From positions 1 to 64,000 of the forward strand of contig MU857709.1 of the NCBI GenBank assembly GCA_033296725.1: a stretch of 64,000 nt of DNA, written 5' to 3'. The notes below the pieces were generated by a model that was not told where the DNA came from, searched no databases, and worked only from the letters and a program-made list of their open reading frames with translations. The position numbers were made by a program, and so were the translations under genes. Source of the stretch: Corynascus novoguineensis. Lineage: Eukaryota > Ascomycota > Sordariomycetes > Sordariales > Chaetomiaceae. Below are positions 30,428-40,728 of this stretch, one piece after another. Every line of letters starts with the position of its first letter. The first letter of the stretch is position 1.

Positions 30428-33400
30428 CTAGTCTGGGCCATCTGCCCACGGCACCTTCTTTGCAACCATACCCATTAGCCTCACGAATGTGGCATGTTTC
30501 TCCTTTGCTAGTGGCTTCGTCAAGCCATCCGCAGGCATCTCAGTGCCACTGATGTGCTCAACTTTCAGAAGCTTCCTTTGGGTCTGTTCGATGATCCATT
30601 TGTACCGTATATCGATTGTTCTGGTACGAGCCTTGTTGAGTGGGTTCATCGCCGTAAGGTATGCGTTTAAGCTGTCGGTAAAGATGACCGTCGGTGTTGG
30701 TTGTGGAGCACCGCATTCTTCGAGGATCTTAGCCACCCACTTAGCTGATAGGGCGGCTGGCGTGAGGTTGGTAAATTCGGCCTCTGTGGTGCTTAGTGCT
30801 ACGTAGGTCTGTTTCTTCGTTTTCCACAGCACTGGGGCTCCCGCGACGAAGATGATATGCCCACCAGTTGAGTGGCGTGACGGGAGTCGGTCAGCCAGTG
30901 AGGCATCGGCGAATGTGGTCATGAGGAGGTCATCAATGGTAATATCGCCTCCAATTTCGATGCCGTATGTGGTCGTTGCTTGCAGGTATCGGTAGAGGTG
31001 CCGTATCAAGTCAAGATGGGCTTGCGATGGGCCTGCGTTGGCCTCTGCAAGGCGGGAAACGGTGTATGCGATGTCTGGCCTGGTACCGTTTGCCAGCCAA
31101 TTTAGTGAGCCAGTATCTTTGATATACTGCTTCTGCCGGTCTGGTATGGCCTCCCAAGTAGCCGGTAGTTCGAACTTGTTGGGCCATGGTGTCTTGGTTC
31201 CGTTGCAATCCTGCATCCCACGCTTAGTTAGTAGTGCCCTGGTGTAGGTCTCCTGCGAGATGAAGATCTTCTTGGCCGTCCTATCGCGTAGTATGTCGAA
31301 TCCAAGGAAGCGCTTGACCTCGCCTAGCTCTTTGATATCAAACTCGCGCTTTAAGCCATCACGAATACCATCGATCAGGCCAGTCGTGGTAGCTGCGATG
31401 AGAAGGTCGTCGACGTACAGTACGACGAGGATATCAAGTGTATGGTGTTTGAAGAGGCAGATGTCAGAGTCTAGCGGTTTGAAGCCTAGTTGTTCCATTA
31501 CTGGTTGGACTGTCAGGAACCAGTAGAGTGGGCTCTGCCGTAGGCCGTATAGTGCTTTCTTCAGCTTACAGACCATGCCTGCTGGCTTGTCTAGTCCATC
31601 AGGTGGCTGGACATAGTATTCTGCTCCATCTGGTATTTTGGCATTGAGAAAAGCGGTCTTGAAGTCGAACTGGTGGCATTCAAGGTCGCGGATGGCTACC
31701 AGGGCGAAGAAGGTCTTGACCGTCACGCTGTTGACCACTGCTGCGTATAGGTCTTGCGTGTTCCATGAGCCTTGGTCGAAGTTGCCACAGACTACCCAAC
31801 GTGCCCGTGGTGTTGTAACGCCAGTATCAGGGTCCGTTTTCTCATCGAAGACCCATTTGCTTGGAAGGATGGTTATCCCTCTACGCCTGGGAACCAGGTC
31901 GTAGACTGCTCTGTCGGTAAGGCTGTCATCCTGTCTACGCATCGCCGGGAGCCAATAGCTTTCGAAATTCCCTAAACGACTGGCCTGGCGATAGTTCTTT
32001 GGGATATCAGGGTGCTTGCAAGCCTGGATGTCTTGTTCAATCTTCATCGTAGAGAGGGCCAGTTCGATGGTTCTTGCTGGTGGTTGTGGCTCAACCAGGT
32101 GGCCTGCGTAGAGCGACTTGGTAGGCGGTTTGCCGTGGGCGAGGCTGTGGTGGTAGCCTGTGTCGTATCGCGCCCTGGCTCGGCGTGGGCGTTCTGACCC
32201 CCCCACAGCTTCATCAGGTTCTGGTTGGACCATGCTACCCACGTATGGAGCCATGTGGGTAGTAGCTGGGATTGGTGCCTCGCGTTGTAAATCCGTAATA
32301 TCCTCCAGATCGCGGGTCATACTGGGGGTGGTGGTTGGCGGTGGTGTTGGATCCTGTGGATCCGGCGTGTTTTCGGGTGTTGGGATGCCACCTGTGCGGT
32401 CCTGGGCTACTGGCATGGGTTTCCACGTAATGCAATCAGCCAGCTGGGCATCCACATCTTCCTGGGTTGGTTCAACATCTTCGTCGTGGTGGGCGTCGTT
32501 TTCTGGTGCTGGTTGTTGCTGCTCTATAGAGGTGCCAAAGGGCCGTTCCTCGGTGCTTGGTGTGGCCACAGTGACCCAGTATTTGACCACGTCCTGCTCC
32601 TCCTCGGTGGTTGTATCCGCAAAGACTGCCTCGTGTTCGACATCCAAGACATCATCGTCAGGGCGGTATTCAGGGCCTTCGTTGAAGCGTACCGCACTAG
32701 CGCGTATGATGGCCCCAGTCTTCGGGTTCCAGATCCAGTAAATCTTGCCATGGAGGTCAACGTAGCCAATTAGCCGGCCCTTTTCCGCGCGCGTGGCAAA
32801 TTTGTCTGAGTTGGTCCTACGATGTGGCTTGACGTAGTAGTATGCCTCGCAAAAGTAGGATCTGAAGTGGTGGATATATGGCTTCCTTGAAGTATCTGGC
32901 ATGCCCATCGCAGTAGCGAATCGCTCGTGTGGGCTCTGGTAGCCTGGGTTGGCTCTGGTAGGTAGCGCGTTGGTGGTTTGGACTGCGGTTTCGAGTGTAA
33001 AAGCCCATAGATGCTCTGGCACCTTGTAGGCCAGTATGGTTGCCCGGGTCTTGTCTAGGATATCCCGCGCTGCGCGTTCGATCTTGCCGTTCATCCATGG
33101 AGACTCTGGGGTGGTTTGGAGGATGATGATGTCGTTCTTCCTTGCCCAGTCCTTGAACTTGTCGTCAAGTAGCGTGGTCGTCGCCTGGCCGAACTCTGTA
33201 CCACCATCGATGCCTATCGACTTGATACGACAGCCAGTGTGGTTATAGATCATTCCAGCCCAGTCAGTTAGAGCGTGAAACGCGCCCCGCTTGTTCTTCG
33301 TAAACTTGACCTAGTGGTAGTTCGACCACTCATCGATGATATGGATACTATACTGGTAGCCAAGGTGGGATAATGTACGGTGGGTTACAAGGTCTACCCG

Positions 33401-34086
33401 GATGAAGTCCAATGGCTTGTTGCTCTGTACTGGAGCCTGTTTACCACGTTCATCGGTTATCTTGGCCATCACACAGGGCTCGTAGAAGTGGTCGCTTTTG
33501 GCCGTAAGGTTGATGCCTGCGCGGCTGTATGCGGCTTCGACCGCTTGCCTGCCCGCATGCATCAGTCGCCTATGCATCGTTCGGTACGGCACAGAGATGA
33601 GTGCTGCTGTGGTTGGTGGGTTGGTTGGTCTGGCATCAACGACCGGCACGCCGAGCTGGCACTTCAGCTCAGCCAGGATGTCGCCGTGGTCGTAGTAGAG
33701 CGTGTCGTTGGTTTGGTTCCAAAACACACCTTCATCGCGGAGCCTTACAGATGCCAGGAGGTTGCATGGCGAGCCAGGTTGGAACAACGCCCCACAGATC
33801 TCCATGGTCACCTCGATGCCCGTTGACAATGTGCTAGTGAAGCTGGCTGTGCCAGCCATGGTGGTTTGGGTAAGGTCGCCACTAGCTGATAGGGTCGTCG
33901 TCGCCTGTGGTAGTGGTTCTAGAGTCTTGAACCACTTCCTATCGTTGAAAATAGACGATGCGCAGCCCGAGTCATAGACGATCGTGTCTTTCAGCGCATC
34001 AGATGTATTCGCCTTAAGGGCCTGTTGGACTTCAGCGCTTAGATACGCTGTGGGCCCCCTTGAAAAGCCGAAAGGTCGATTGAGTT
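30428..34086 (-). pseudogene. copia pol polyprotein (protease, integrase, reverse transcriptase, RNase H), interrupted by one TAG
   Basis: The open frame begins in an overlap of about 48 bases with the end of gag and lies in the -1 frame relative to it, so expression would need a -1 shift. Domain order: aspartic protease (IVYDSGCASS), a GAG-pre-integrase segment with MHRRLMHAG, then the integrase core with Asp in FIRVDLV, Asp in IDGGTEFG and Glu in GKIERAARD. The reverse transcriptase has LYVDDLLIAA and its upstream FKTAFLNA block. RNase H is marked by ALSTTEAEF. A single TAG at 33311-33313 falls between the first and second catalytic Asp of integrase; the frame is otherwise open to the stop at 30428. 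A 941-codon open frame remains after the TAG, containing intact reverse transcriptase and RNase H. Confidence 0.92.
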
Positions 34087-35193
34087 AAGAGCAAGGTTGC
34101 TGGTTTGAAAAATGACCTTCCTGCCATCGTCGGCCTTCTTCAGTGTTGACCGGGTGGCTGGGTCGTAGTCTGTTGTGTTGTTCGGGTTTCCAACGCCAGA
34201 TTGCTGGTGGAGAGGGCCAGTTGTGGAAGTCTGGCGTTCGGCTTTCCGTTTCGTCCAGTATTCCTTGGAGGACCATGTATCCGGAGCCTTTTCCGGCTCA
34301 CAACGCCAGCAAACACCATCTGGGCTATGGCCTCCACAGGCACGGCAGTGGACTAGGTGGCCCTTGTAAGTCCTCTTGTTACATGTGGCGCAAGTTGCCC
34401 ATTTCTTGGACTTGCCCTCTACCGTTATGGACGTGGATGTCGTTGTAGCCGTTGATGTGGGCTTGTTGTCGGTTTTGGCGTTGTTGATCTTGATCGTCGT
34501 CATCGCTGGCTTAGTTCTTTCATCTAGTGCTAGTTGTCGAAGCTCAACCATCAGGTCACTCTAGGTAAGGTTGCCATCCTGGATCTTGACCACTGATCTG
34601 TTGTAGAGGTCTGGGTACTCCTTTGCAATGCCTTGAAGGGCAAACCACGTATATGACTGATCTGACTGCTTGAACGTGGTGGTGTTGAGACGTTGGCGTA
34701 GGTAGTTTATCCGTCGTTGGAAGGACTCGCACTTATCAAAGGCTTCGCGTCGTATCGTAACGAATTCCCGTAGCATCTCGTAGTTTGACCTAGGTGAACC
34801 CCGTTCGAAGTACTAGGTAAGGTAGTCGAAGGTTTTCTTAGGGTCTGATTCGGTATCGTTCCAACCCATCCCGGACAACTCTGCCCATACCTCATAGTCA
34901 GGAACCAGGGCTCTGATATAGTCGTCAACGTCAGCCCGGTCAAACCTCCATTGTCGTAGCGCTTCCTCGTCGGTTGGCTTAGGTACGTCCTCCAGGATGT
35001 ATTTGTCGAGGTCGTAGCGGGCCAATGCCCTGATAGTCTTGGAACGCCACCCCGGGTAATCTTCTTGGCGTACGAGCTTATCCACCAGTGGGATCTTACG
35101 TTCCTTGCCGGATCCAGCTGCAGTACCCAATTGGGCCAGGAACTGCTGGAAAAGTTCGGCCATGTCAGGCCGAGCGTAGTCGGTATCTACCAT
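34039..35193 (-). pseudogene. copia gag, interrupted by two in-frame TAG codons
   Basis: One frame of 385 codons runs from ATG at 35193 to TAA at 34039-34041, with TAG at 34813-34815 and 34561-34563. The N-terminal part has the copia Gag features (YPGWRSKTIRALARYDLDKYI). The C-terminal third has a zinc-knuckle-like cluster around HCRACGGHSPDGVCWRC. Both TAG codons follow CTTACC (Leu-Thr). Just inside pol, another Leu-Thr is followed by CAA (Gln), which suggests the ambers replaced glutamine codons. Confidence 0.85.
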
Positions 35194-35418
35194 ATTGGTC
35201 TGGTACGTCTGAAGCTTCGAATATCGACCTGGTCTTCAGTCGATCTTGTTCTTCGAAGGCTTCGGGCTTTCGTTTGGTCTGCGAGGTTCGAATATCGATG
35301 CGGTGGTTGTCGTCGATTTTGTCCTTCGACGCGATTGCTATCGATCTTGTTTTTCGAAGTCGCTCAAAAGCCGTAGTAAGTGCTCAATTGCTCTAAAACC
35401 CCATCAGGAAGCGACAGA
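35194..35418 (-). other. copia 5' leader with three imperfect repeats
   Basis: Between the primer-binding site and gag. The plus strand carries three related words of about 18-20 bases: TCGATCTTGTTCTTCGAAGG (35238), TCGATTTTGTCCTTCGACGC (about 35314) and TCGATCTTGTTTTTCGAAGT (about 35342). A GAATATCGA word also appears twice. Leaders of LTR elements often hold RNA dimerisation or packaging structures; that role here is a guess. Confidence 0.6.
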
Positions 35419-35430
35419 GGGCTCATAACC
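35419..35430 (-). promoter_or_regulatory. Primer-binding site complementary to the anticodon region of initiator tRNA-Met
   Basis: Immediately inside the 5' LTR the minus strand reads GGTTATGAGCCC. Its complement GGGCTCATAACC is the anticodon stem-loop of eukaryotic initiator tRNA-Met (CAT anticodon within CTCATAA). Priming from an internal tRNA position implies a half-tRNA primer, as known for Drosophila copia. Confidence 0.85.
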
Positions 35431-35580
35431 TGTGGGGACAGGCAGGTAGAGTGCAGATGCTGATGCTGTCTGTCATTCTCTAACTGTGTGTCTGTGGGAA
35501 AAACCTGCATCTGCAGGAAGTGGAGAGAGGGATGCTTGGAGCGTTGGGCCAAGTGGGCCCATAGCGTGGTCCACGCTACA
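35431..35580 (-). repeat. 5' LTR of the copia element
   Basis: Identical to 30103-30252. It holds the promoter for minus-strand transcription of the element. The outer side is followed by TATGG, the right copy of the target duplication. Confidence 0.97.
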
Positions 35581-35585
35581 TATGG

Positions 35586-36654
35586 TATTTCACATCCCTT
35601 GGTTCAGTGCGTCATAAAGATTTTGCTGCGCATTGGGGACGCCTAGAGGAGGTAACAAGTTACCCATACTTACTGGGAAATGCAAGGGTCAATGGCTCAA
35701 ATATAGCAGTGTAATATGGATCTAACTATATGATTTAAAACAAACTAGTATTAAACAGTTCAAACTTCAGCTTTACTAATTAGTAACCATGAACTTTCCA
35801 AGTCGTTCCTCATAGCTATGTCAAGGATCTAATCAGGATGTTTAGTCAAATGAAATAGTTAACCAGTCAACTACAACACTAGAAGTTGTCCCTCTAATTG
35901 TTGTTTTGATTCACTTACTCCTTGGTTTGGGGATAACATTGCGCCTGTAGCAAACCAATCAACCATACGACCACTTCTGCCCCTGAGAGCAGGATGGTGA
36001 CATCCTTTTGACATATCACGAGTTGCCTGTTGAATTGGAATGTCCCCAGTCCTATTGCCCGTACGGCATTACCCCTGGCGAGTGTCTAACCTAAGGTAGG
36101 CGCTGCCCACGGGATCAGGGACATGAAGTAGGCCGGCTCTATCCCAATAGAGTAGGAGCCAAAACTCGGGCCAAAAATCGACTCCAGAGAAGGTCGTCAT
36201 CCGGGAAAGTCACACCGATTTCGTATGCAGGCGTTCTATGATCCTCGGCTGTCACTCTTGTGTCTGGGATATACTTCCGTCGCTACGTTCAATGGCAGGA
36301 AGCCGCACCCAGAATCATTGGGCATATTATTTCACAACTCAATCTCTCATTGGCTAGAACCAAGGGAAGATACCTCAAGTGAAGATTGGGCGGCGGTCAA
36401 GTAGCCTGTCTCGTTATTTCGACTAAACGAATAGGCTTGAAGAAAACACAGGTTAACCGATAGCTGACGGTTACGCAGTTCCCCAAGTCTTGACGATGAT
36501 GATTTTCCCCAGCGCTCGGTCGGACGAATCTCCGGGACACGTCCTTACAATGATCACGACAGTCGGTGTGATATTGGGCAACCCAGCAGAGGATTCTTTG
36601 CCTCCAGAACCCCCTCCACATGACAGCACCCAGGATCTTGCCTATCAGCCGAAC
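35586..36654. other. Intergenic, nothing recognised
   Basis: About 1.1 kb between the copia insertion and the YhhN gene. It is moderately AT-rich with only short frames and no repeat that I could match elsewhere in the window. Confidence 0.5.
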
Positions 36655-37362
36655 CTAGACTAATGTGATCTTCGCGTCATCCAAAGGTAGCACACCCAAA
36701 GCTATCAGCAGTTGCCCAGAATAATAAAGGATCCAAACAGCGTATTGCATCCAAGGGCGGTGTGAAGAGGTCGGAGAGACCAGAAACCGATCGGTCGCAA
36801 GGATACCGTCCGACGCCGAGAACATGAGGCTGCCCACGACGACCCGGTCATTGCCCAAGGTGAGCGCTGTAAGAGCCATGACCATGATGGTCAGGGAATA
36901 AAGCACGACAGGTGGCCGTAGCTCCGTGTTGATCCGTGGCACCAGAATGAGGATCATGGCCGAGATCAAAAGAATCAACCCCCCGGCGGCGGCGGCACGC
37001 CAGCTCTGGAGCACAGCCTGAAGTCCCTCCTGAAAATTGGCGTTGGTTTGCAGAAAGACACCAATGTATAAAAGGTGCGCCACCAGAAAGCTGGCAAGAC
37101 CGGCGAGGAACGACCCGTCGTCGTCCCATGCGAGGAAGGCATCACCGAGGGATCCCAAGGCCAGGGCGCCGACGAGAAGCAGCGGTCCGTCCTGAACGGC
37201 GGTCATGGCAGAGAGCAGCGCTGTCGAAGCCGTCTTGACCACCATTCGCCATCGGCTGGGCGGAACACGGACCATGGCGAGGTAGAGCACCGCGGCCCCA
37301 ATTGACCCCGTCAGCAGGGCTGGGTTCAGGTCGGCCATGGCTAACTTGCTTGAAGTAGACAT
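36655..37362 (-). CDS. YhhN/TMEM86-family membrane protein (lysoplasmalogenase-like)
   Basis: A single exon of 235 residues; an in-frame second ATG (37338) would shorten it by 8. About eight hydrophobic segments span the protein. Conserved YhhN motifs are visible in order: KTASTALL (about 43), LGSLGDAFLAWDDDGSFLAGL with HLLYI (about 70-100), GSLMFSASDGILATDRF (about 177-193) and YYSGQLLIALG near the C-terminus. The acidic residues in these motifs form the putative active site of the family. Human TMEM86 proteins hydrolyse the vinyl-ether bond of lysoplasmalogens in internal membranes. Most ascomycetes are not known for plasmalogens, so the natural substrate in fungi is uncertain. Length is normal for the family. 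Confidence 0.85.
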   Translation of the reverse strand: MSTSSKLAMADLNPALLTGSIGAAVLYLAMVRVPPSRWRMVVKTASTALLSAMTAVQDGPLLLVGALALGSLGDAFLAWDDDGSFLAGLASFLVAHLLYIGVFLQTNANFQEGLQAVLQSWRAAAAGGLILLISAMILILVPRINTELRPPVVLYSLTIMVMALTALTLGNDRVVVGSLMFSASDGILATDRFLVSPTSSHRPWMQYAVWILYYSGQLLIALGVLPLDDAKITLV

Positions 37363-37954
37363 GTTCTATGGGTGTGCCTTGATCGAAGCGCTAAGCTGCT
37401 ATATTCGTGTCTGACTTAATGTGAGAGGAGGCAGAAGTTAACACAGGTTTAAGTCTCAAGGCCGTTGCCAAGTATCCACCATCAAACCGAGGTACGCAGA
37501 AGAATTGGTGCTCTGGTCTTGGCATTAGCGTTACATGTGATTATCACGAGATGAACAAACTGTCCAAGAACTGTCCAAAAAGATGGAAGAGGTAGCTATA
37601 ACGCCTTCATTTGAGTCAAGGGAAGTCGCTTCTGTTAATGCGTCTTGGTAACGTACTTCATTAGTCGTGTTTCTACATTCCCGGTTTACTCCCTACCAAT
37701 TCTCCATAACTACATTTACTCTTGAGTTCAACATATTCAATATCAGAGCAAAAAATCACCATCTCTTAGCGGCACACGCAGAAACACGATATGGGAAATT
37801 TGAATTTTGATTACAGCAGGACTAGTTACTCATAAGCGAGCCATATCGTAGCCATGGAAAATTTACAAGAGGTTCGATCCAAAAGAGCAAGCAAGCCCGC
37901 CTTGGGTTGGAATTTTCCAGGGAATTGGAGCCTGCTCAAAGTTGAAGAAGCGGC
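37363..37954. other. Intergenic, nothing recognised
   Basis: About 590 bases comprising the promoter of the YhhN gene and the 3' flank of the phospholipase gene. No coding frame or repeat stands out. Confidence 0.5.
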
Positions 37955-39812
37955 TTAGTCCTGAACTTCAAAATTTACAAGCAGGGAGCATGTAGTTTCG
38001 TGTCCTCGGAGGTCAAACATGCGAACAAAGCGCCATCCTGGCTGAACATAAACTAAGCGAACCGCGGCAACAGCCAGGACCGGGTTGCTTGAGAAGCTCA
38101 CTTCGCCCTTGATCAGCATTCTCACGAAGACCATCTCGTTGTCGTCAAACTCCCATTCGAGAACCTCGTCCCAGACCGGGTCCTTTTGCACGGGGTTCTC
38201 GCCAGCAACGCCAGCTGGACCGAGCAAGCGCATGGTCAGGGCGTTGCGTCTATGATATGCCTTGGTCTTCCTCTTGACCTTGATCAGCTCAGTACCACTT
38301 CCCGGTTGAAGCAGCGTGCATGTCAAGTACGGCTTCAGATCGCCATCGTCGCGACCAGTGGGCAGTGGAACATCCGTGGCACCCGCAACATGGAGACGCA
38401 ACGTTTTGCGCCGGGCGCCGGGCGCCGACAGCGTACCGCTGCCACCATGGCGTAGTGCGGGCGGTTTCAGGACGTATCCCGCGGTGCCGGCAAAGAGCGC
38501 GTCGTTGAGCTGCATGCTCGCGCCAAAGGTCTGCCAGTTGAGGGCGCAGATCTGTGCACCGATGGCCCAGAACGGTATCGGAGAGAGGTTCCGCGACGAT
38601 ACCCGGGTTCCCTTGGGGTAAACACGCATGAGATGGCGGGCATTGTGTCGCGCAATCTCCACCGCGTGGTCTTCCATATGCGAAGCCAAGCCCGACTCGG
38701 AGACATTGATGAGGTGATGCTCAGGGGGTCCGTTCCTAATCTTGCCCTCGATGTACCAGGAGTCATCCCGCGGCTTAACGGACTGCGCATACACACCAAG
38801 CTCGGCTAGTTCCGGGATGATGATGGACGGTGGAGTGGCCTTTTTCCGTGCTTTGTACTCCTCCCGAGCCTGCTTCTCCTCGTCGGAGTCGTCGGATGAG
38901 CTTGACGAGCTAGAGTCTTCCGGTTCGTCCGGGAGATGATACTCGACAATGACAGCAATCTTGGAGCCCAGATCGGCAAGCCTGATTGGCTCGCCGCCCT
39001 CCTGTTCCTCGTGGCCCTTCCTGCGGACGGGTGCACTAAGCAGGCGTTCTCCCCATATGTCCTTCATGATTTGGACGAGGCGAAGCTGGCCATCCCTATC
39101 GCAGTGATTCTCTAGTGAGACGAGTATTGGCGCTGGGGCATAACCTTGCACCACGGGGGCCGCCGCCTCACGATCAATCACGTCGCGTATAGTCTCGCAC
39201 ACTGCGCGGAAGGGGATGTTTGACACGAGTGTGTAACCATGGGTCACCTTGGGCTCCGTGGGATCGTCGGTATTGTCCCTTGACCTCTTGTCAGCATTCC
39301 AAGAACTTTGAATAAACACATATGGCGGGACCAGAATACACCATTGGCGGGACTCACCAAGCGTCAATCTCAATGCACCGCGCACCGGCCTTGAGGGTCG
39401 TTTCATATGCCCCGGCAGATGAAGCGCCAAATAGCTGATGGGCCATCAGATACGTGTTGTGGCTGGAGCTGATGAAATACTCCGGTAAGGGGTGCGATCT
39501 GTCCAAGATGTGGGCTGGAGGTTGAACAATGGGCTTATTCAAAAGCGTTATCAAGGAGGGTGAAAGCGAGTCCCCAAGATCGTCGTCACCCAAGAGACCC
39601 TTGTGGCATAAAAAGGAGCGGAGAGCGTGGCTCACGCGCAAGGGATGTTGGGTGATGTCGATTGGCAAGGCGCTGTGACCGCCGCCGGCATAACTATTCC
39701 CATCAATCTCCTCTCCCACATCATCCTCATCGTCCTCTCGCCGTGATTTAGCTTTGAATGGGTTCAGTCCGGCCATGCGGGACGAGAGTTGGGAGCGGGC
39801 CGACTCGGTCAT
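37955..39812 (-). CDS. Phosphoinositide-specific phospholipase C (PLC-delta-like, no PH or EF-hand)
   Basis: Exons 39812-39358 and 39284-37955 encode 594 residues; the 73-bp intron (GTGAGT, GCTGAC branch) ends at AAGAG, restoring EIDAWSRDNTDDP. The start ATG at 39812 is used because the longer frame begins only with TTG. The X domain starts near 110 with YFISSSHNTYL (catalytic His118) and KAGARCIEIDAW. The second catalytic His167 is in KVTHGYTL. A Ser/Asp-rich linker (about 255-285) separates X from the Y domain, which includes NARHLMRVYPKGTRVSSRNLSPIPFWAIGAQ and ALNWQT. A C2 domain fills the last about 130 residues (LRLHVAGATDVPLP ... WDEVLEWEF). It cleaves PIP2 to diacylglycerol and IP3 at the plasma membrane. 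Absence of a PH domain is common in fungal PLCs. Confidence 0.93.
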
Positions 39813-40728
39813 TGGACAGAACGCTTGCCGTAAATATTTGGAATTGATCGGTTTCAATCCTTTACAGCGAATACCGCGTCAACACCTCGAAAGAAGGATG
39901 GTGAGATCCAAATTCGAGGGAATGCAGCGCGTGAGGTGAGGGGCACGAGGGGTAACTCAGGGTTCCACGGTGAGCAACGCAGGCGGGGAAGCTGACGCGC
40001 GCTCATGCGGTTGCCAAGAACCATGGATCGAGGAAATCCAAACCAATGAGGCGATCAATGTCAGGAACTCACTTGTGATTCACGAAAGCGGACGGCAACC
40101 GGCAAAAATTTCACCATCACGCCTCATATCCCACCTTTGAGCTCGTAAACACGGTGCAAAGTGAGTGTATTGGTAGGTAATCATTTGAGTGATGAGTTGC
40201 GGTGCGCACGCATCCCGCGTTCGAGGCCAACCTTCCCTTTCACCGCGGGGAGGTACCTGGTAATTACGTCCGTACAGGAGACACAAATTACATTGGCCTA
40301 TGGGCGCAATTGGAGAACTAGGCTCATCGGGCATACATTTCAACACATTTCAGCTTCTCGTGCAAATAAGGCACCATTAATGCCAGTCTAGAGCATCAAA
40401 ACAAGTTATCTTATCTACAGTGCCCTACCTAAGTTGATAGCCCTCATCGCCAGTGGTTGGAAACCAACCCTGCACCTTCCAATAGAAGAGTACAGCAAAC
40501 GGAGGGCACTCATGAGTCAGCGGAACTCAATGTACCGTAACTTTTGAGTCCCATATCAGTCAGCGGCGAGTTCGCGAGGCCAGCCGTTCTCGTTCGCCAA
40601 GACGGACAGCCACATCAACCAACAGGACCAGGTGTCTAATTACCTCTAGGTTCCAGTGCCCCTTGGTTTATAATGCTGCGCAAACGTGAATATCCTCTCA
40701 GTTCTGAAAACCACCATGATCACGAAGC
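39813..40728. other. Divergent promoter region
   Basis: About 0.9 kb between the divergently oriented phospholipase C and AIF-like genes, presumably containing both promoters. No domain-bearing frame, RNA gene or repeat recognised. Confidence 0.5.

Larger units (their letters stand above)
30103..35580 (-). mobile_element. Complete Ty1/copia LTR retrotransposon, 5478 bp
   Basis: Bounded by two identical 150-bp direct LTRs (30103-30252 and 35431-35580) that begin TG and end CA. It is flanked by the 5-bp target duplication TATGG (30098-30102 and 35581-35585). Read on the minus strand the order is 5' LTR, primer-binding site, leader, gag, then pol with protease, integrase, reverse transcriptase and RNase H, a G-rich polypurine tract and 3' LTR. 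Integrase before reverse transcriptase defines the copia order. Identical LTRs indicate a recent insertion, yet three in-frame TAG codons (two in gag, one in integrase) interrupt the frames, so this copy is presumably not autonomous. It inserted in intergenic DNA and breaks no recognised gene. Confidence 0.97.

Noticed and set aside
35419..35430. Possible tRNA gene fragment
   Set aside because: Only 12 bases match initiator tRNA-Met and they sit exactly where a primer-binding site belongs.
30103..35580. TAG codons of the copia element as a genuine recoding system
   Set aside because: Three ambers at non-equivalent places in gag and integrase are better explained by mutation; only comparison of copies could revive the idea.
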